A stretch of DNA of 64,000 bases from Cristatella mucedo (taxonomy: Eukaryota > Bryozoa > Phylactolaemata > Cristatellidae). This document shows positions 1 to 28,294 of the stretch, one piece after another. The position numbers were made by a program, and so were the translations under genes. A model generated the notes under the pieces. The model saw only the letters and a list, made by a program, of their open reading frames with translations. It was not told the origin of the DNA and ran no database searches. The stretch's first letter is position 1. Each line of letters begins with the position of its first letter. Location of the stretch: NCBI GenBank assembly GCA_009760855.2, contig WPIO01000150.1, forward strand, positions 859,501 through 923,500. Reading direction: 5' to 3'.

Positions 1-89
1 CTAGCAGCAAGAAGGCACTCCGATTGGCTAGCCCAGGTCGGGAGGGGGCCCCCGGCCTAGTACCAGTAGACATTTATATAAAAAATATA

Positions 90-212
90 ATTCATTTGCA
101 TAGCGCCATAAGAGAACTCGATCTCTATTCAGGCGCTTCACACATTCCACGGGCTTGTTGAGCCAGACCTTGGTCGGGGTCAGCACCTTAACCACTGGAC
201 CAAACCAGCCCA
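90..212 (-). mobile_element. SINE B (tRNA-derived, LINE-type 3' end)
   Basis: On the minus strand: GGTTTGGTCCAGTGGTTAAG (A-box-like), a decayed B-box region, then GAAGCGCCTGAATAGAGATC and the GCGC tail. Other copies: 33305-33435 (-), 39795-39885 (-), 58325-58410 (-), 59906-60010 (-). Confidence 0.7.
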
Positions 213-1302
213 GCAATGCCATAGGCTGAGGTATGCACCCTCACATCACTATCTCAAATTCATCTCTCCTTAATCTTAGCCAATATACATGGTAGCTTAA
301 GGAATAGCCTAGTCCTGGTGCCATATAGGTGGTCTTCGTGTGGGTTGGGGCCTGGCAGTTAGCCGAACTCATGGGTTTTGCACCACATGTGGTACAGATA
401 AATCAGGCTCAATTGGCGACCCATCTTGTTCGATACTCTCAGCAGTCCAGGTTTCCACTGTCCCATCTGCACATGGCCTCTGTCGTCAGGCACGGTTTCT
501 GCTATCTCTGCTGCCGGTATTACAGGCATAGGCAGCTCACTGGTTCACGGTGGCAGGTTGGCATCAAATGTTGCCATGGCATCAGCCCTGTTGTTTGAAG
601 TGCTCTCACCAACAGTTGTGGGAGGTCGTGACATACAGGTGGCCCTTAGAATTCGTGCCTTGAGTTTGTCAGCATGCACGACTTTCATATGCTCTGCTTC
701 GTTTGTAATTCGGTATGTTACCGGGCCAAGCACAACAGATTCGATATGCCAGCCACTGATCCATCGTGATTGGGGGATAGACATTAGAACTTGACAGTCG
801 CACCACTGAATGGCGCCTGAGGGGTTCGAGCTGCTGCCACTCATTTTTATATCTCCGCAGAACTGAGTTTCCTTAGCCTAGCTATAAAGAAGATCGAGAC
901 GGGCCACTTACCAAAGGTCACGGAGATAGACCAGCTTAGTGCTTTGGTCCTGCTTCTTTCGAGTATGCAGACTAGCTAGCAAATACTGAAGCCACTGAAT
1001 GCAATTGATCAGGATTGACGAGATATGCATGTCTGGACAAGGCTGCCCACGTAGGTTGTGTAAAAATCATGCACCAACATTGCCTGCACCAGTGCAGCGA
1101 TAGAAAAAAATGTGGTTTCCCTTACCGGGTGCCTATGCTGGCTCGTACCTTGGCAAAAGAGTGATCAGAGCAGCAGAAGCTTGAGCTCATAACCAGTAGG
1201 CACATCGAGAGTTGTGTACTTGCTTGCGGCTAGCATGGGGGTGCAAGCATTGTTACTAATACTCCCATGCTAAAAAGTGCCTCACCCGACTAGGCTTAGG
1301 GC
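213..1302. other. Intergenic, nothing recognised
   Basis: Unique-looking sequence. Overlapping short frames on both strands at 329-844 show no family signature. Confidence 0.4.
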
Positions 1303-1605
<303 letters not shown>

Positions 1606-3460
1606 GCATAAAAACGGCTTCTCTAAACAGCCAGGCTCATACTACTAGAAACTAATGTGATGCAATGACAAATATTCGCCAGCCAGTACTTGCTCATCAA
1701 CACAGCCAACAATTCTTGGCAAGCCGTAAGTACTACAACCGAAACGTTATAAAACACAGTATGAGTGAGGCAGCCGGAGCCAGAGACCCAGCATGCATGG
1801 CTCTCTGTCTGTCAGTATCTCTATGCTCCAAAATTCGCACGACGGAACAGAAAAAAGCATTTGCTGACAAACTCTTTTTAGTAAAATATAATTTGACAGA
1901 ACGATATCATCATCATCTGACTAACAATATCAACAGTAGCAGAGTAGCAGCAAAAGCACAGTGCTCTGGCAACGCGAATCACAGCCATCGAGTCACGTGG
2001 AAGCAGAGAGCCAACTTCCAAATCGGCTATTCCATTCGACATACCCGGCCAAGTCTGTATCCGACACGCTGGCACGCACTTGCGTCAGAGCGCATTCGAA
2101 GTCTCGAACGGAGATCGGACGGACCTGAATTGAGCAGAAGCGACCTGAGACAAGCACTAGCACACTGCCAACGCTAACGAAATAAATCCGACCGTTTGAA
2201 ACTTATTAAGAAACAAAGCTCACGTGACTGACGAAGCATGCCATCGTGCGCATGGCATTGGGCTTTTTGTCAGTGCAACACCACTGCTGCACACGGCAGC
2301 GACTGCTCGAATAGAGTGCCGCGCGATGCAACACGAGCGGTAGTCCGCGCGCGTGTGCGCGACCTTTGCCGCAGCACGAGGCTAGAGAGCACATGCCACA
2401 ATGCCGGGCTTAGATCTAAGCCGTCGCCTGGCTGGGCGGCGCGAGCTGAGCACGTGGCCGCATCCCACAGCACCGCCAGCCCCCCAGTCAGAAATGCTTT
2501 GCAGTCGCGATTGTGCTGTGATTTCGAGCGTGAACTGGCAGATCGACGTTGGTTCTGAAATGCGGGTCATCAGAATTGCAGTGGGGCAGCCATAGGCGGC
2601 GGCTGCTGCAGGCAGCACACCCGGAGAGAAGCGCTCGCTCGCTCCCGAGCACCGGATCGGAGGGTCTGCACCGGCTAGAACTGGTCTGGTGGACGCAGAC
2701 ACTCGGACAGGTCACTCGTCGCTCAACGAACGGCATTGCCGGACAAGAGCTCTAGGGGGGCCATTTGAGCTTCTCGAGTGCAAAGCCGTCAGCGCACCGC
2801 TGCTCACGACCCGAGAGCGTCGTCGGTCGCGCGCTGCCGGGCAACTCTCTTTCGGAGAGCACGGCGACCGTCAGCACGCTGTCGGCACACTCTTCGGTGC
2901 CTAAGAGTAGCCGAACCGGTGAGGTGCGACTCGCGGCCTACAGCTGTGCGGACGCTCGCAGAACGTACAGCGCTGCGCACGTGCAGGCCACGTCGGCTGG
3001 CGTCCTCACGACTGGGTTAGAATTTTATGCAAAAGCAGGCGTCTTAGAATAGTCGAGGCAGCCGGCAACATTCTCAATGAGCGAGCAGAAAGGCGCACTC
3101 GTTTGGCACGTTCGTTGCACGCTGCTAGTTTCCCGGGAAGGTCAAGCCCAAAACGGTCACTACGGGCTGCCTCTGCCAGTGGCTGCTTCGCATACAATGC
3201 CTCCGGTCCCACATACACTCATCAAAGGTTTTGATGCACGCGCACCGGCGCTCGTTCGAGGCCCTAGCAACTGCTTAGGGTCAACTCCGGGCACGCACGA
3301 CGTGCTGCGCTCGGCACTGGGCCAAGCCAAAAGCCAAGCGCAGCCACTCACGCAAGGCTGTGGTCGAGTGAGACCGCTACTCCAGCACAGTCGCTGCTCG
3401 GCCACAGCGACTAAGCTTGCAAAGCCGGAGATCCGTGCGCTGGAGCAGCAGCAGCCATAC
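1606..3460. other. GC-rich stretch without recognised exon
   Basis: From about 2230 to 3450 the sequence is CpG-rich, with several overlapping frames (for example 3077-3583 plus). I looked here for the last FIGNL1 exon on the minus strand and did not find it. Confidence 0.4.
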
Positions 3461-19489
<16,029 letters not shown>

Positions 19490-19507
19490 AAACACAGGAC
19501 GACATTT

Positions 19508-20335
19508 GAGCCCGATGGCGGTAACCTGCGTTACCAAATTTCTGCAAGTAGAATCACAATTAATTATTTATTTTGCGGATAGCTGCTCTAAAAATAAATA
19601 TAGCATTTCAAAGTCGAAAATGCCGTTGACCTGATTCAGGAGCAGCACCGACAGAATCATGTCGAAGCAATCTGACGAACTATGTGTGCAAGAACTCAAT
19701 GAAAGAATGCACGCTATGGTTGGCTATAATGACTACATAAAAGACGTTAGCAATGATAATTTTAACAACGCAATGGAACTGATGTGCAAGTTCTTGGAAA
19801 CAGTTCCCGGGAACTTCATTGCCACCCGATGGTCTGAAAAGATTATGCAGAAGGTCTGGAATTGCGGTGCCAGTGCTCGCCTGGATAGTATCGCTGATAG
19901 TGAGGACGAAGATCCTGACAATATTGGCGCACCGTTGGCAGAGGCATCCGATATGGCACAAACTCATGGCAGAAAAAGAAGAGCATCAGCGCTGGAGGCT
20001 GCTCCGGGCGTGCAGACACGTTCTGTGGGGAGCCCGAAGAAGGCACTAGCAGTTGTCCCAAATCAGCCACCAATCTTGAGCCATTTCTCGAAAAAAATTG
20101 ACTCAATTTTCGTGATCGAGGCCTGGATCCTTGCCCTGGATCTGGTCAGCCGCTGCGCACTTGCACAATAAAAATCATCGTTTTCGAAATCGGTTTCTGC
20201 TGACCAATAGAGCTCAACGAGCCTGACATTTTTAGATTATTTGCATATAATTTGGACTAATAAAAATCAGGTAGTTATCTCAGTCCCGCACGAACCCGGG
20301 TTACTATAGTAACCAGGGTTACTGCCATCGGGCTC
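19508..20335 (+). mobile_element. 828-bp DNA transposon with hairpin inverted repeats and a unique ORF
   Basis: The left end GAGCCCGATGGCGGTAACC (19508-19526) matches the right end reversed, with one mismatch (20317-20335). Both ends are flanked directly by ATTT (19504-19507 and 20336-20339), a 4-bp target duplication. Each end also folds on itself: GGTAAC/GTTACC at the left and the perfect palindrome GGTTACTATAGTAACC at the right. The superfamily is not recognised; 4-bp duplications occur in several (for example Chapaev, Sola1, Ginger). The element lies just upstream of the FIGNL1 N-terminal exon. Confidence 0.8.
19659..20171 (+). CDS. 170-residue protein of unknown family inside the transposon
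   Basis: An intact ATG-to-TAA frame fills the middle of the element. The N-terminal half is helical and acidic (ELNERMHAMVGYNDYIKDVS, NNAMELMCKFLE). The middle is acidic (IADSEDEDPDN), followed by basic, nuclear-signal-like stretches (GRKRRAS, GSPKKAL), then PPILSHFSKK. The final 20 residues are hydrophobic. An AATAAA overlaps the stop (20167-20172). No DDE catalytic motif or zinc finger is visible. It could be a DNA-binding accessory protein, the N-terminal part of a transposase, or a captured host sequence. Confidence 0.45.
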   Translation: MSKQSDELCVQELNERMHAMVGYNDYIKDVSNDNFNNAMELMCKFLETVPGNFIATRWSEKIMQKVWNCGASARLDSIADSEDEDPDNIGAPLAEASDMAQTHGRKRRASALEAAPGVQTRSVGSPKKALAVVPNQPPILSHFSKKIDSIFVIEAWILALDLVSRCALAQ

Positions 20336-20339
20336 ATTT

Positions 20340-20618
20340 ACCAACTATAATACGCAAGAGAGTAGTCGGCTCCGTGCCTCCGCTGTGGTTGTCTTGCTAG
20401 CCCTGCTTTTCTCTAGCTGGTGTTCCGAGATCGAGGTGCATGAGTCTCGGTCTAAGCTGCTTAAATTGTGCTGCTAACCGATCAGTCAGCCAGCGGCCTG
20501 TTTTCGCAAAGCTAGAAACAATAACAAGCAGGTGGCTAAAAATAGATACGACCGAATGGACTGCAATACTTTTCTACAAGGCCTGCTACGGTGGCTGGCA
20601 GTGTGCCAGTAATTCACT

Positions 20619-20709
<91 letters not shown>

Positions 20710-21130
20710 TCTCATTGCATCACCATACAGTGCTTGCTGCTGCAAAATGCTAACTTCTAGATGGGCAACGATAGTTACGAGGCACTGGATTTAGTGAGAC
20801 AGCACACCCAGAATCAAAGCTGGATGGAAATATCGCAAAAAATAGAACCAAAATGAACCATCATCTTGCAAGCAGTAATCCATGATAGTAAAAAACATCT
20901 GTCCATGGTTGAGGTGGTGAGTCATTTTTATGTGCCGAATCCTGTGGAAAAAGCTGTGATATTTACCGATTCTAGGTTTTGGAAAATGAGTTTACATTAA
21001 CAGAACACAATGCACGGTTACAACGAGGGACGGCAGCAGAACCAAAGAGCTGCTGTAAGGATGGGGTTTTTACCTGACACAAAAACTGCAAGCAAAAGAA
21101 AAAGTCTGCCTCATTTTTATGGCAGCAGAA
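20340..21130. other. Intergenic with one microsatellite
   Basis: Apart from the CT repeat I see nothing. Confidence 0.4.
20621..20713. repeat. (CT)n microsatellite
   Basis: About 93 bp of almost perfect CT repeat. Confidence 0.97.
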
Positions 21131-21134
21131 CAGC

Positions 21135-21720
21135 CTTATAATAATAATAATGCACTTGATAAAGTGCCCTCAGAGAACTCAATCTCTCTCTAGGCGCTTT
21201 ACATTTGCTGCAAAGTGAAACGCGATTGAATCGTGAGTAATATCATGCTTGATAAACAAACAAAATGAATAACATGGTTAGGGGTGACATGCACAGGGTC
21301 AGCATGCAAATGTGGTTAGTGGCAGCATGCACATGAAGGACGAATCACACATAAGCACAAGAAGGACGAATCACAGGGACCCACTAAATGCTGTTCTAAA
21401 TAGGTGTGTTTTTAGGTTCTTTTTAAATGTGGTCAAGACAGAGGACGTTCTGACGCAAGTCGGAAGTGAGTTCCAGGCTTTGGGAGCATACGAACTAAAT
21501 GCACGGTCTCCAAAGGATTTGAGGTTTGTACAAGGTATTGGTAAACTGTTGGATTCCGAAAAGCGGGTGGTAAGATGCTTGGCCTGGTGGGGAAGTAGAT
21601 CTGAGAGATAGGCTGGAGCCAAAGAATGAAGTGACGTAAAAGTGAGCAATAAAACCTTGAAGTCGATGATTTGCTTGACTGGGAGCCAATGCAGGTCAGC
21701 GAGAAGTGGTGTGATGTGGC
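21135..21720 (-). mobile_element. L2/CR1-type LINE, 3' fragment
   Basis: Read on the minus strand, it has SLAPAYLSDLLPHQ, FGDRAFSSYAPKAWNSLP, TFKKNLKTHLFRTAF, then the 3' UTR and tail ending in an ATT repeat near 21140-21150. It is the closest relative in the window of the 5.3-kb copy. Confidence 0.85.
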
Positions 21721-21764
21721 AACTGCGCCTTGGCGGCTATCGCTCCGGCATCCAGTGGGCATAA

Positions 21765-21850
21765 CGAATTGCTTGCTACAGGACTCGAACCCACGACCCT
21801 CGGCTGTGAAGGGCAAGCTCATCAACCCTTAGCTAAGACCCAGGAATTGA
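21765..21850 (-). mobile_element. SINE A, tRNA-like head only
   Basis: GGACTCGAACCCACGACCCT (reversed B box) and CCCTTAGCTAAGACCCAGG (A-box side). A bare tail piece of the same family is at about 17320-17365. Confidence 0.65.
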
Positions 21851-24800
21851 AATCCGGTGCAAACCACTCACTAAATGGGCAGTCTATTAGAGCTGGCACT
21901 ATCTAGTTCGGCCAGCTAAAGTAGGTAAGCAAGAATGAAAATGCTCTTGAGCTCGATCACTAGCAAAATCAGAAACAGCATTAATAGTACAACCTGTATA
22001 GCCTCTACAACATTGCAATGCATTGCAATGTCTAGGCTGCCCACGGTAGACATTAAATTCAGGGCACTGCTTTGGGTGGGACACAACGAGGGGGCCCAAG
22101 CCTGCTAGGGGTACGATGGGGGGCTGCTACCAGGTTTCATCCTCCTTCAGCCGGGGTAGCAGTCCAAAAGAAGCGCACACCTGCTATGACTGGTGGGGAG
22201 GAGGCTTGGTCAAGGTCAAGCTTCAGCTCACCCCTGATGAATTATTGGCGACTCTCCTGTCAACCTAAAAACCCTGTCATCACGGAGCGGAGGCCGTGGA
22301 GGAGTGTCTCCTGCCTCAGCATAGTTATTGTAGGTACTTCAATCAAAGATCGAGAATATCCATGATTTTCTGATACCCTTAGCCTTGATTTTGGATTTCG
22401 AGTCACTTTTTATAGGGGCCAGGCCTTACAATACCAGTTTGTTTACCCTTCGTGGACAGGGCAACCTCCGGACTAATTGCATTTTGGCCTCAAAGTTAGA
22501 CCCAAGTAAATTCTGAATATTTAAAGGGGAATTTTATATTAAATTCTGCATAAATTTAAATTGATCTTGAAGGTATGGCGCTACCTAACGGTCCACTTGT
22601 AGTTTACTGGTCATGAGCATTCTTGGGCAGACAGGGGAGCGACATAGGAATGAAGAGAGCATACAATCAGTTCGGCTGTCGATCCAATTATCGAGCCACA
22701 TAAACATAACATCAACTGTATGTCGTGTTCGTCATTCACAAGAAGTGAGACATGTGAAAGAATGTTACAAAGTGTGCTAATTTTCAAGATCATTATAGTT
22801 GGATTGCATAAACACAGCCTGGGGAGGTCAAGAAAAGGTTATGCCCAACTTCTTGCCCTGATTCGACTGATAACCAGACTCCCATTTCAATCGGCTTACC
22901 AATATGGCAGAATTTTCAAGCATACTCAAAAAGGAAATAACAAGAAAGGGAACTGATGATTGTGAACTTGCCTAGCCATATCCTTCGGCTGTTAGACTGC
23001 AACAACACAGCCACATGCTGTAGCACCCACCAAAGTGCCGTGTCAATGCAGTTTTCAACACAGGCTGCATTGTATCACTATACTGCTGACACACTTGAGA
23101 TCGACTAAATGCTGTCTGTAAATAGCTTGCTTGGCCACCATTTTCAAGAAATCGAGAATGCTTGATAAATGCCACCATGCTACCAAAAAATGTGATTCAA
23201 ATATCACGATCTAATCGATCAAAAGTAGTATGACCCACTCCAATAGTCCTTTGCCTAATCATTTCCACGTGGCTGAAAAGACATGATAAGAAAATGAATG
23301 CCCCCCCCCCCCCCCCCGCCAATGTGTGTCATACCTATTTTGGTGTTGTGAAGTAAGCTGCCCTCGAGCTGCTATGAGTTGCTGCAGCAAAGTTCAGGCA
23401 AACTTTGTGCAATGAGCCAGAGGAAAATGATTTGAATAGCATCAAAGAGCCTGCAGGGTCAACCGGAGCGTCCTGCAGAGGGCAGCCACCAGAAATGTAA
23501 TGCAACGTTACAATGCAGAATAAAAGTCTGCACAGCACAACAACAAAAGGACGTGCACGAGACTGCTAGAGGATTAAAAATGAATGAGCACAAACGCTGG
23601 CCAACGACCAAACCGAGCTCCCTCAGAAGAGCCGTAGCATCAGCGATCAAGTGGTCGATGCTTTGCCACCCACCCACCCACCCACCCCCCCACCCCCCCC
23701 CCCGACAGCTTACCATGGGGCTACCGAAGCATGTAGCATTCCCATAGCCGGTCACCGTTGCAGTCTATTGTTTCGACTAAACAGCAAATGAGTTGTAAGG
23801 TTATATTTAAATGCAATTCGATGAGGGAAACCTCCCACAAACCCACCCCATGTATGCAACTGGCTGACAAGAGGTTTCATCAATGCAGTTTGGCGTACAG
23901 TACAAGCACGCACGCACAGAGACACAAACACGCAGAGACGGCCACGGCTGTGCAAAAAACATGTCAAGTTGAACAGAAGTTTGTAAACGTAAAGTGCATG
24001 CAAAGTATATGTAAAGTGCCTAGAAACCTAGAAATAGATTTAACTCTCATATGACAATATATAAATGCTATCTTGTCATTTTTACTATTATTATTTTTAT
24101 CGAATCTCCAGTTCCAGAGCACTGCATACGTTCGGCTTACTATAACACATCGCACGACTATTAAAGCGACTCGGTCATAAAACTGGTCACTTCAGAATTC
24201 ACCAATTCCTTTTTATTGGCAGATCGCTTCTCTCTCACCAGCAGAATGCACTGCCACCTGCACTGTACCTCACGTAGTTCCCATTGCTAATGGTTGTCAT
24301 GCAGGAGATTAGCAAGGAGTATCCTAGGCCACTCTCGAACCAACCAGTGGTTTCAGCAGCCACGATGAAGCAGTTGAAATCACTATTTGCAGCCACCTTT
24401 GCTACCAACAGTGCCTAATTCAATAAATCCATGCTAACAGGTGCACCGGCAGTTGCACTTGCAGGCCAACCTGTAAGCCTTTACTTCCACCCCAATACCA
24501 GCAGCAGAAGGCAGTGGGAAATGAGTTCACCCAATCTCACACATAACACAGACAGTGCCGCCATTTTCCACGGTGTGAGTGGGTGAGGGGGTTGCTACCA
24601 AGTTACTTACGACTGCAGGCTCCTTAAATTATTTTCCAAGATCGGGGAAACATTTGGCTGGCCTCATGAAGCGCTCTGATTTAAAGTTCAATATTTTTGG
24701 ATGCAGTGAAACGTTAAGCTATCCCACGAAACTGTACCATAGGATAGCAAACCAAAATGAGCCCCACAATTTGAAACGAACAGTAGGCAATAGTTGAAAT

Positions 24801-26380
24801 AATGCCAATAGCCCCTTAGAAAACTAAACCTTCTAGCTAAATTAGCTATGCCAGAAAGGAAGCGTAAGAACTGATTAGTGATAATAGCATACACTACAGC
24901 AGTACACATAAGCAAGTAACAGACAATTCAAATGGCCAGAGTTAATAATGTGTGTGAGCTGCATGTGGGTTTCTGTTTTGCTTTAAGTGCCAAGTCAGAG
25001 GATTGCAAGACACGAGTCTGTGGAGAGTTCGATGTGTTAGATGCAGGACATTGAAGAAACTACTGTCCCAATTGCTCAATAATGAGGAAAAAATGTGGCC
25101 CATGCTACCTTCATGTTGCCACCCTTCGTTGCCACTCTTACCGTTGGGCGTCTTTTCGTTAACTGCACACGGGCCATGAACCCCATCTATAAAGCAGTAA
25201 AAAGCATTTGCAATTACTCTTGCGAGCCAGCCACATAATCAGCGACATTCTTAAAAGCATATACAGACCCTTTCGCGAACGATGTGCAAATAGTCGTTCA
25301 CCGTACACACCCTACCTTGAAATGTTCAGAACGCACACTCCAAAAATGCAGCAAAATAAAGCAGACAACAATCAAGGTAGTTCCAAAATCGCACCTTTCC
25401 TGCTAACTTGCTAGGTCGACAACTGACGAGCTACGCCAAGTTTGACGTACAGAGCAGCATCACACCTGGTATGGACACCTATTCTGAAAATTAAGGGTGC
25501 ATTCATGCTACTTTTAAGTTAGCTAATGTACGCCCTTAAAGACGACAAACCGTTGGCAGCACAAGGAAACATTTCATGTAAAAGCAAAACCGTCAGCACT
25601 CTGGCTAGTTGCTTGACAAGAGCCCAAAAAGAGCTGGAATTATTCTGGATAGTTCACGTAGGCATTACATACAAGTAAGCCTAGTGCAGGTCAACAAGTT
25701 ACCTCCTGCTAGTCGAAGCAAGCAGATGTCTACCTAATTAAGCAGGGATTCGTCTAGGTCAGCAGCCCGATGAAGAACATATTCCTCCTACACCTACGCT
25801 CTACGATGGACAGCCATCTGGGACCTACACCCAAGTGATCAACAGAACCCCTTGCAGCTGCCACAACAAGACGGTGATGCCTGATGTATCTCACGACAGC
25901 TTAATGTTATGCTCATGAGAAGCTATGCACAACTGATGCAGCACAGCATAGAACTCGCAGAATAGTGCTCTAAACAGACAAAATCTCTTTATTAACAAGG
26001 CTCGCAGCACTTTACTATTGACTTAAGCAGTGAGGGACTGCTAAACCGAATAAATCGTATTCAGACTGAGCCGCCAGCTAGCTTCTGGTCCGTGCAATGA
26101 ACACCAAAGCGACGATGGCCGTAATGTGAAGGCTCGTTGAGATAATCAAATAATGCTGCTGCGTCTGCTTCTGGGCTATTTGCACCCATTAGTGACCGGT
26201 AGTCTATGTTAGCTTCATCGAATGTGCTCTGTTTCTCAAATAATAAATTAACAACAATATTTGCTGCTTCGGATTCGAGACTAAATGGGCTTAGAAAAAA
26301 GCAGCATGTGAGACCAAAACGCTCACATAAGCGAGCACACCAAGGAAAATTTACACGGGCCTAGCTAATCCTTTGAGGAA
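21851..26380. other. Intergenic, nothing recognised
   Basis: Contains poly-C tracts (23301-23316 and 23669-23703), a LINE-type tail at about 24000-24060 and short frames only. Confidence 0.4.
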
Positions 26381-26660
26381 CACGTGTGCTTTTAGCTTCA
26401 GTTTAAATGTCGTCAAATAAGGGGATGTTGTGACGTCAGCCGGAAGAGAGCTCCAAGCTTTGGGAGCATACGAACCAAAGGCACGGTCTCAAAAGGATAT
26501 CAAGCTCGATCGAGGCACGGCTACACGATTTGAGTCAGAACAGCAGGTGGTACGATGACTAACATGATGGAGGAGTATTTCTGATATGTAGGCTGGAGCA
26601 AGAGAACAGAGGAACCTATGGAACCTATACGTGGGTGACAAAACCTAGGAAGCTTTCGGC
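26380..26660 (-). mobile_element. L2/CR1-type LINE fragment, decayed
   Basis: The reverse complement carries the FGD..F.SYAPKAWS segment and the TFKL.LK end (plus strand GCTTTGGGAGCATACGAACC). Frames are broken. Confidence 0.65.
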
Positions 26661-27284
26661 ATCATGATAATGAAATGTGATAGCCACCTCTATTTTTTGA
26701 GGGCGGGGTGGTGAAATTTTGAACTGGCAGCAGTTAATTCAGCAGGCAAAAGCCTATGTGAAGGTAATCCTAAAGAAACTGCCAAGGTGACAAAAAAGCA
26801 TTAGGAAAATCGCGAGCTCAAAGATCCTGATGGTCACAACAAACTTCTATCAAACAGTGAATGCGATCTGAGAAAAACACAAGCAGTGCGATTGTCCTAC
26901 CGACAGACTGGCTTGTGTCCCTCAAGTCTCCGTATACGGTGTTCAGCTTCCTGAGCAGCAGGTCTCTGCAGTCGGCAGTCAGTCTAACAAAGCATGACCA
27001 ATATTAACCAGAATAATAGTCTCCGGGATGTACTGTAGCTCGTGAGCACACACTGCCAAGTGAAAGCTATCTGCAATCGCCAGCATAGCAAGCAGCGCAC
27101 AATCGTGGGCTCACAAACACATACAAGCACACAGAGTAGTGCACATGCAAATGTTCGAATGTACCAAATTTCTTAATGCATCATAAGATTTTTAACACTT
27201 AAGCCACATCTGTCAGAAGTGTATCCATAACACAACTGCGTGGACTTTGTAGGATCTGCTCTACGGCTCGTTCACTGTAATATA

Positions 27285-27450
27285 CTTAGCTGACTCAACA
27301 GCCTCATTTATATAGTAGCAGAAGAGCCTTTACGGCTATCATTGCTGCTTGCAGTAGGCCATAAAGTATCGTCTACTGCAGAACTCGAACCTACGAACCG
27401 GGTCGTGAGGGGCAAGTACCTTACTTCCTGGGCTAAGACCCAGTATAGCC
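27285..27450 (-). mobile_element. SINE A
   Basis: The reversed tail AGCTGACTCAACAGCC is followed by AGAAGAGCCTTTACGGCTAT and GAACTCGAACCTACGAACC. The A-box side ends CTGGGCTAAGACCCAG. Confidence 0.8.
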
Positions 27451-28294
27451 AAATAATACGGTATATTTGGTATCTGCCAAGATTGCTGAGGCTAAAAGCC
27501 GGCGGTGGCACTTCAGCAACCTCTACAGTCTAAGAGGAGAGTAACAGGAAACTGCAGTACAGTAGCGAGTAGCCAACCCACACAACTACATCCAAATCGA
27601 TCCGATCAGAAAGAGACTAAGTTAGCACACCAATGCAAAGACTTTACTCTGATGGCTCTATCACGGAGACAGCTCAGCGTAATGCTACCATCTGCAAGCA
27701 TTTAATCGAGGCCAACCTTGGTGGATCACGATAAGCATATAGTAATTGAATGATTCGGGACTCCAGATCACATAAAGAGCAGAACTATTTTCAGTCCGGC
27801 CAACCGGAGAACTATGTCCAGGTACACAGTCATAGACTTGTTAAAGAAAGTATGGTTATTTGGAGCTACTGCAATATTCTAACTAGATGCACATAATAAT
27901 TGATAGTCTACAAACAAAATGGATTACATTGTAAACTCCGGCTACTGCAGATACAAAAGTTAACATACTGTAGACACGTAAGCACTGGCACATTTCGCGG
28001 GGACAGTTTTGAAACGTCCATAGGCTCAACTCTAACGAGAAAAGACCCAAAATGCTCATGCATATCCGAAAGAGACTCCAACCAACGGTTCGATGCACGA
28101 TGGAGTATGGATCAGGCAGCCACCTTGCTCGACAAAACAGAATTGATTTTTCCATCCATGATGTGTGATCCAGCTAGCAGTGCCCAATGGCAGCACACGG
28201 CAGCTCTGGCCAAATTTGTTCAGCAGGCTGCCAGCTCTCACAGCCCTACCTGAGCTAGTAATGCAAGGCCAGCTTACTTTGTTCTAAAATAGTT

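Noticed and set aside
23660-23705. Poly-C tract with CCCA repeats as a telomere-like or CRISPR-like array
   Set aside because: It is a short irregular simple repeat with no spacers or regular unit.
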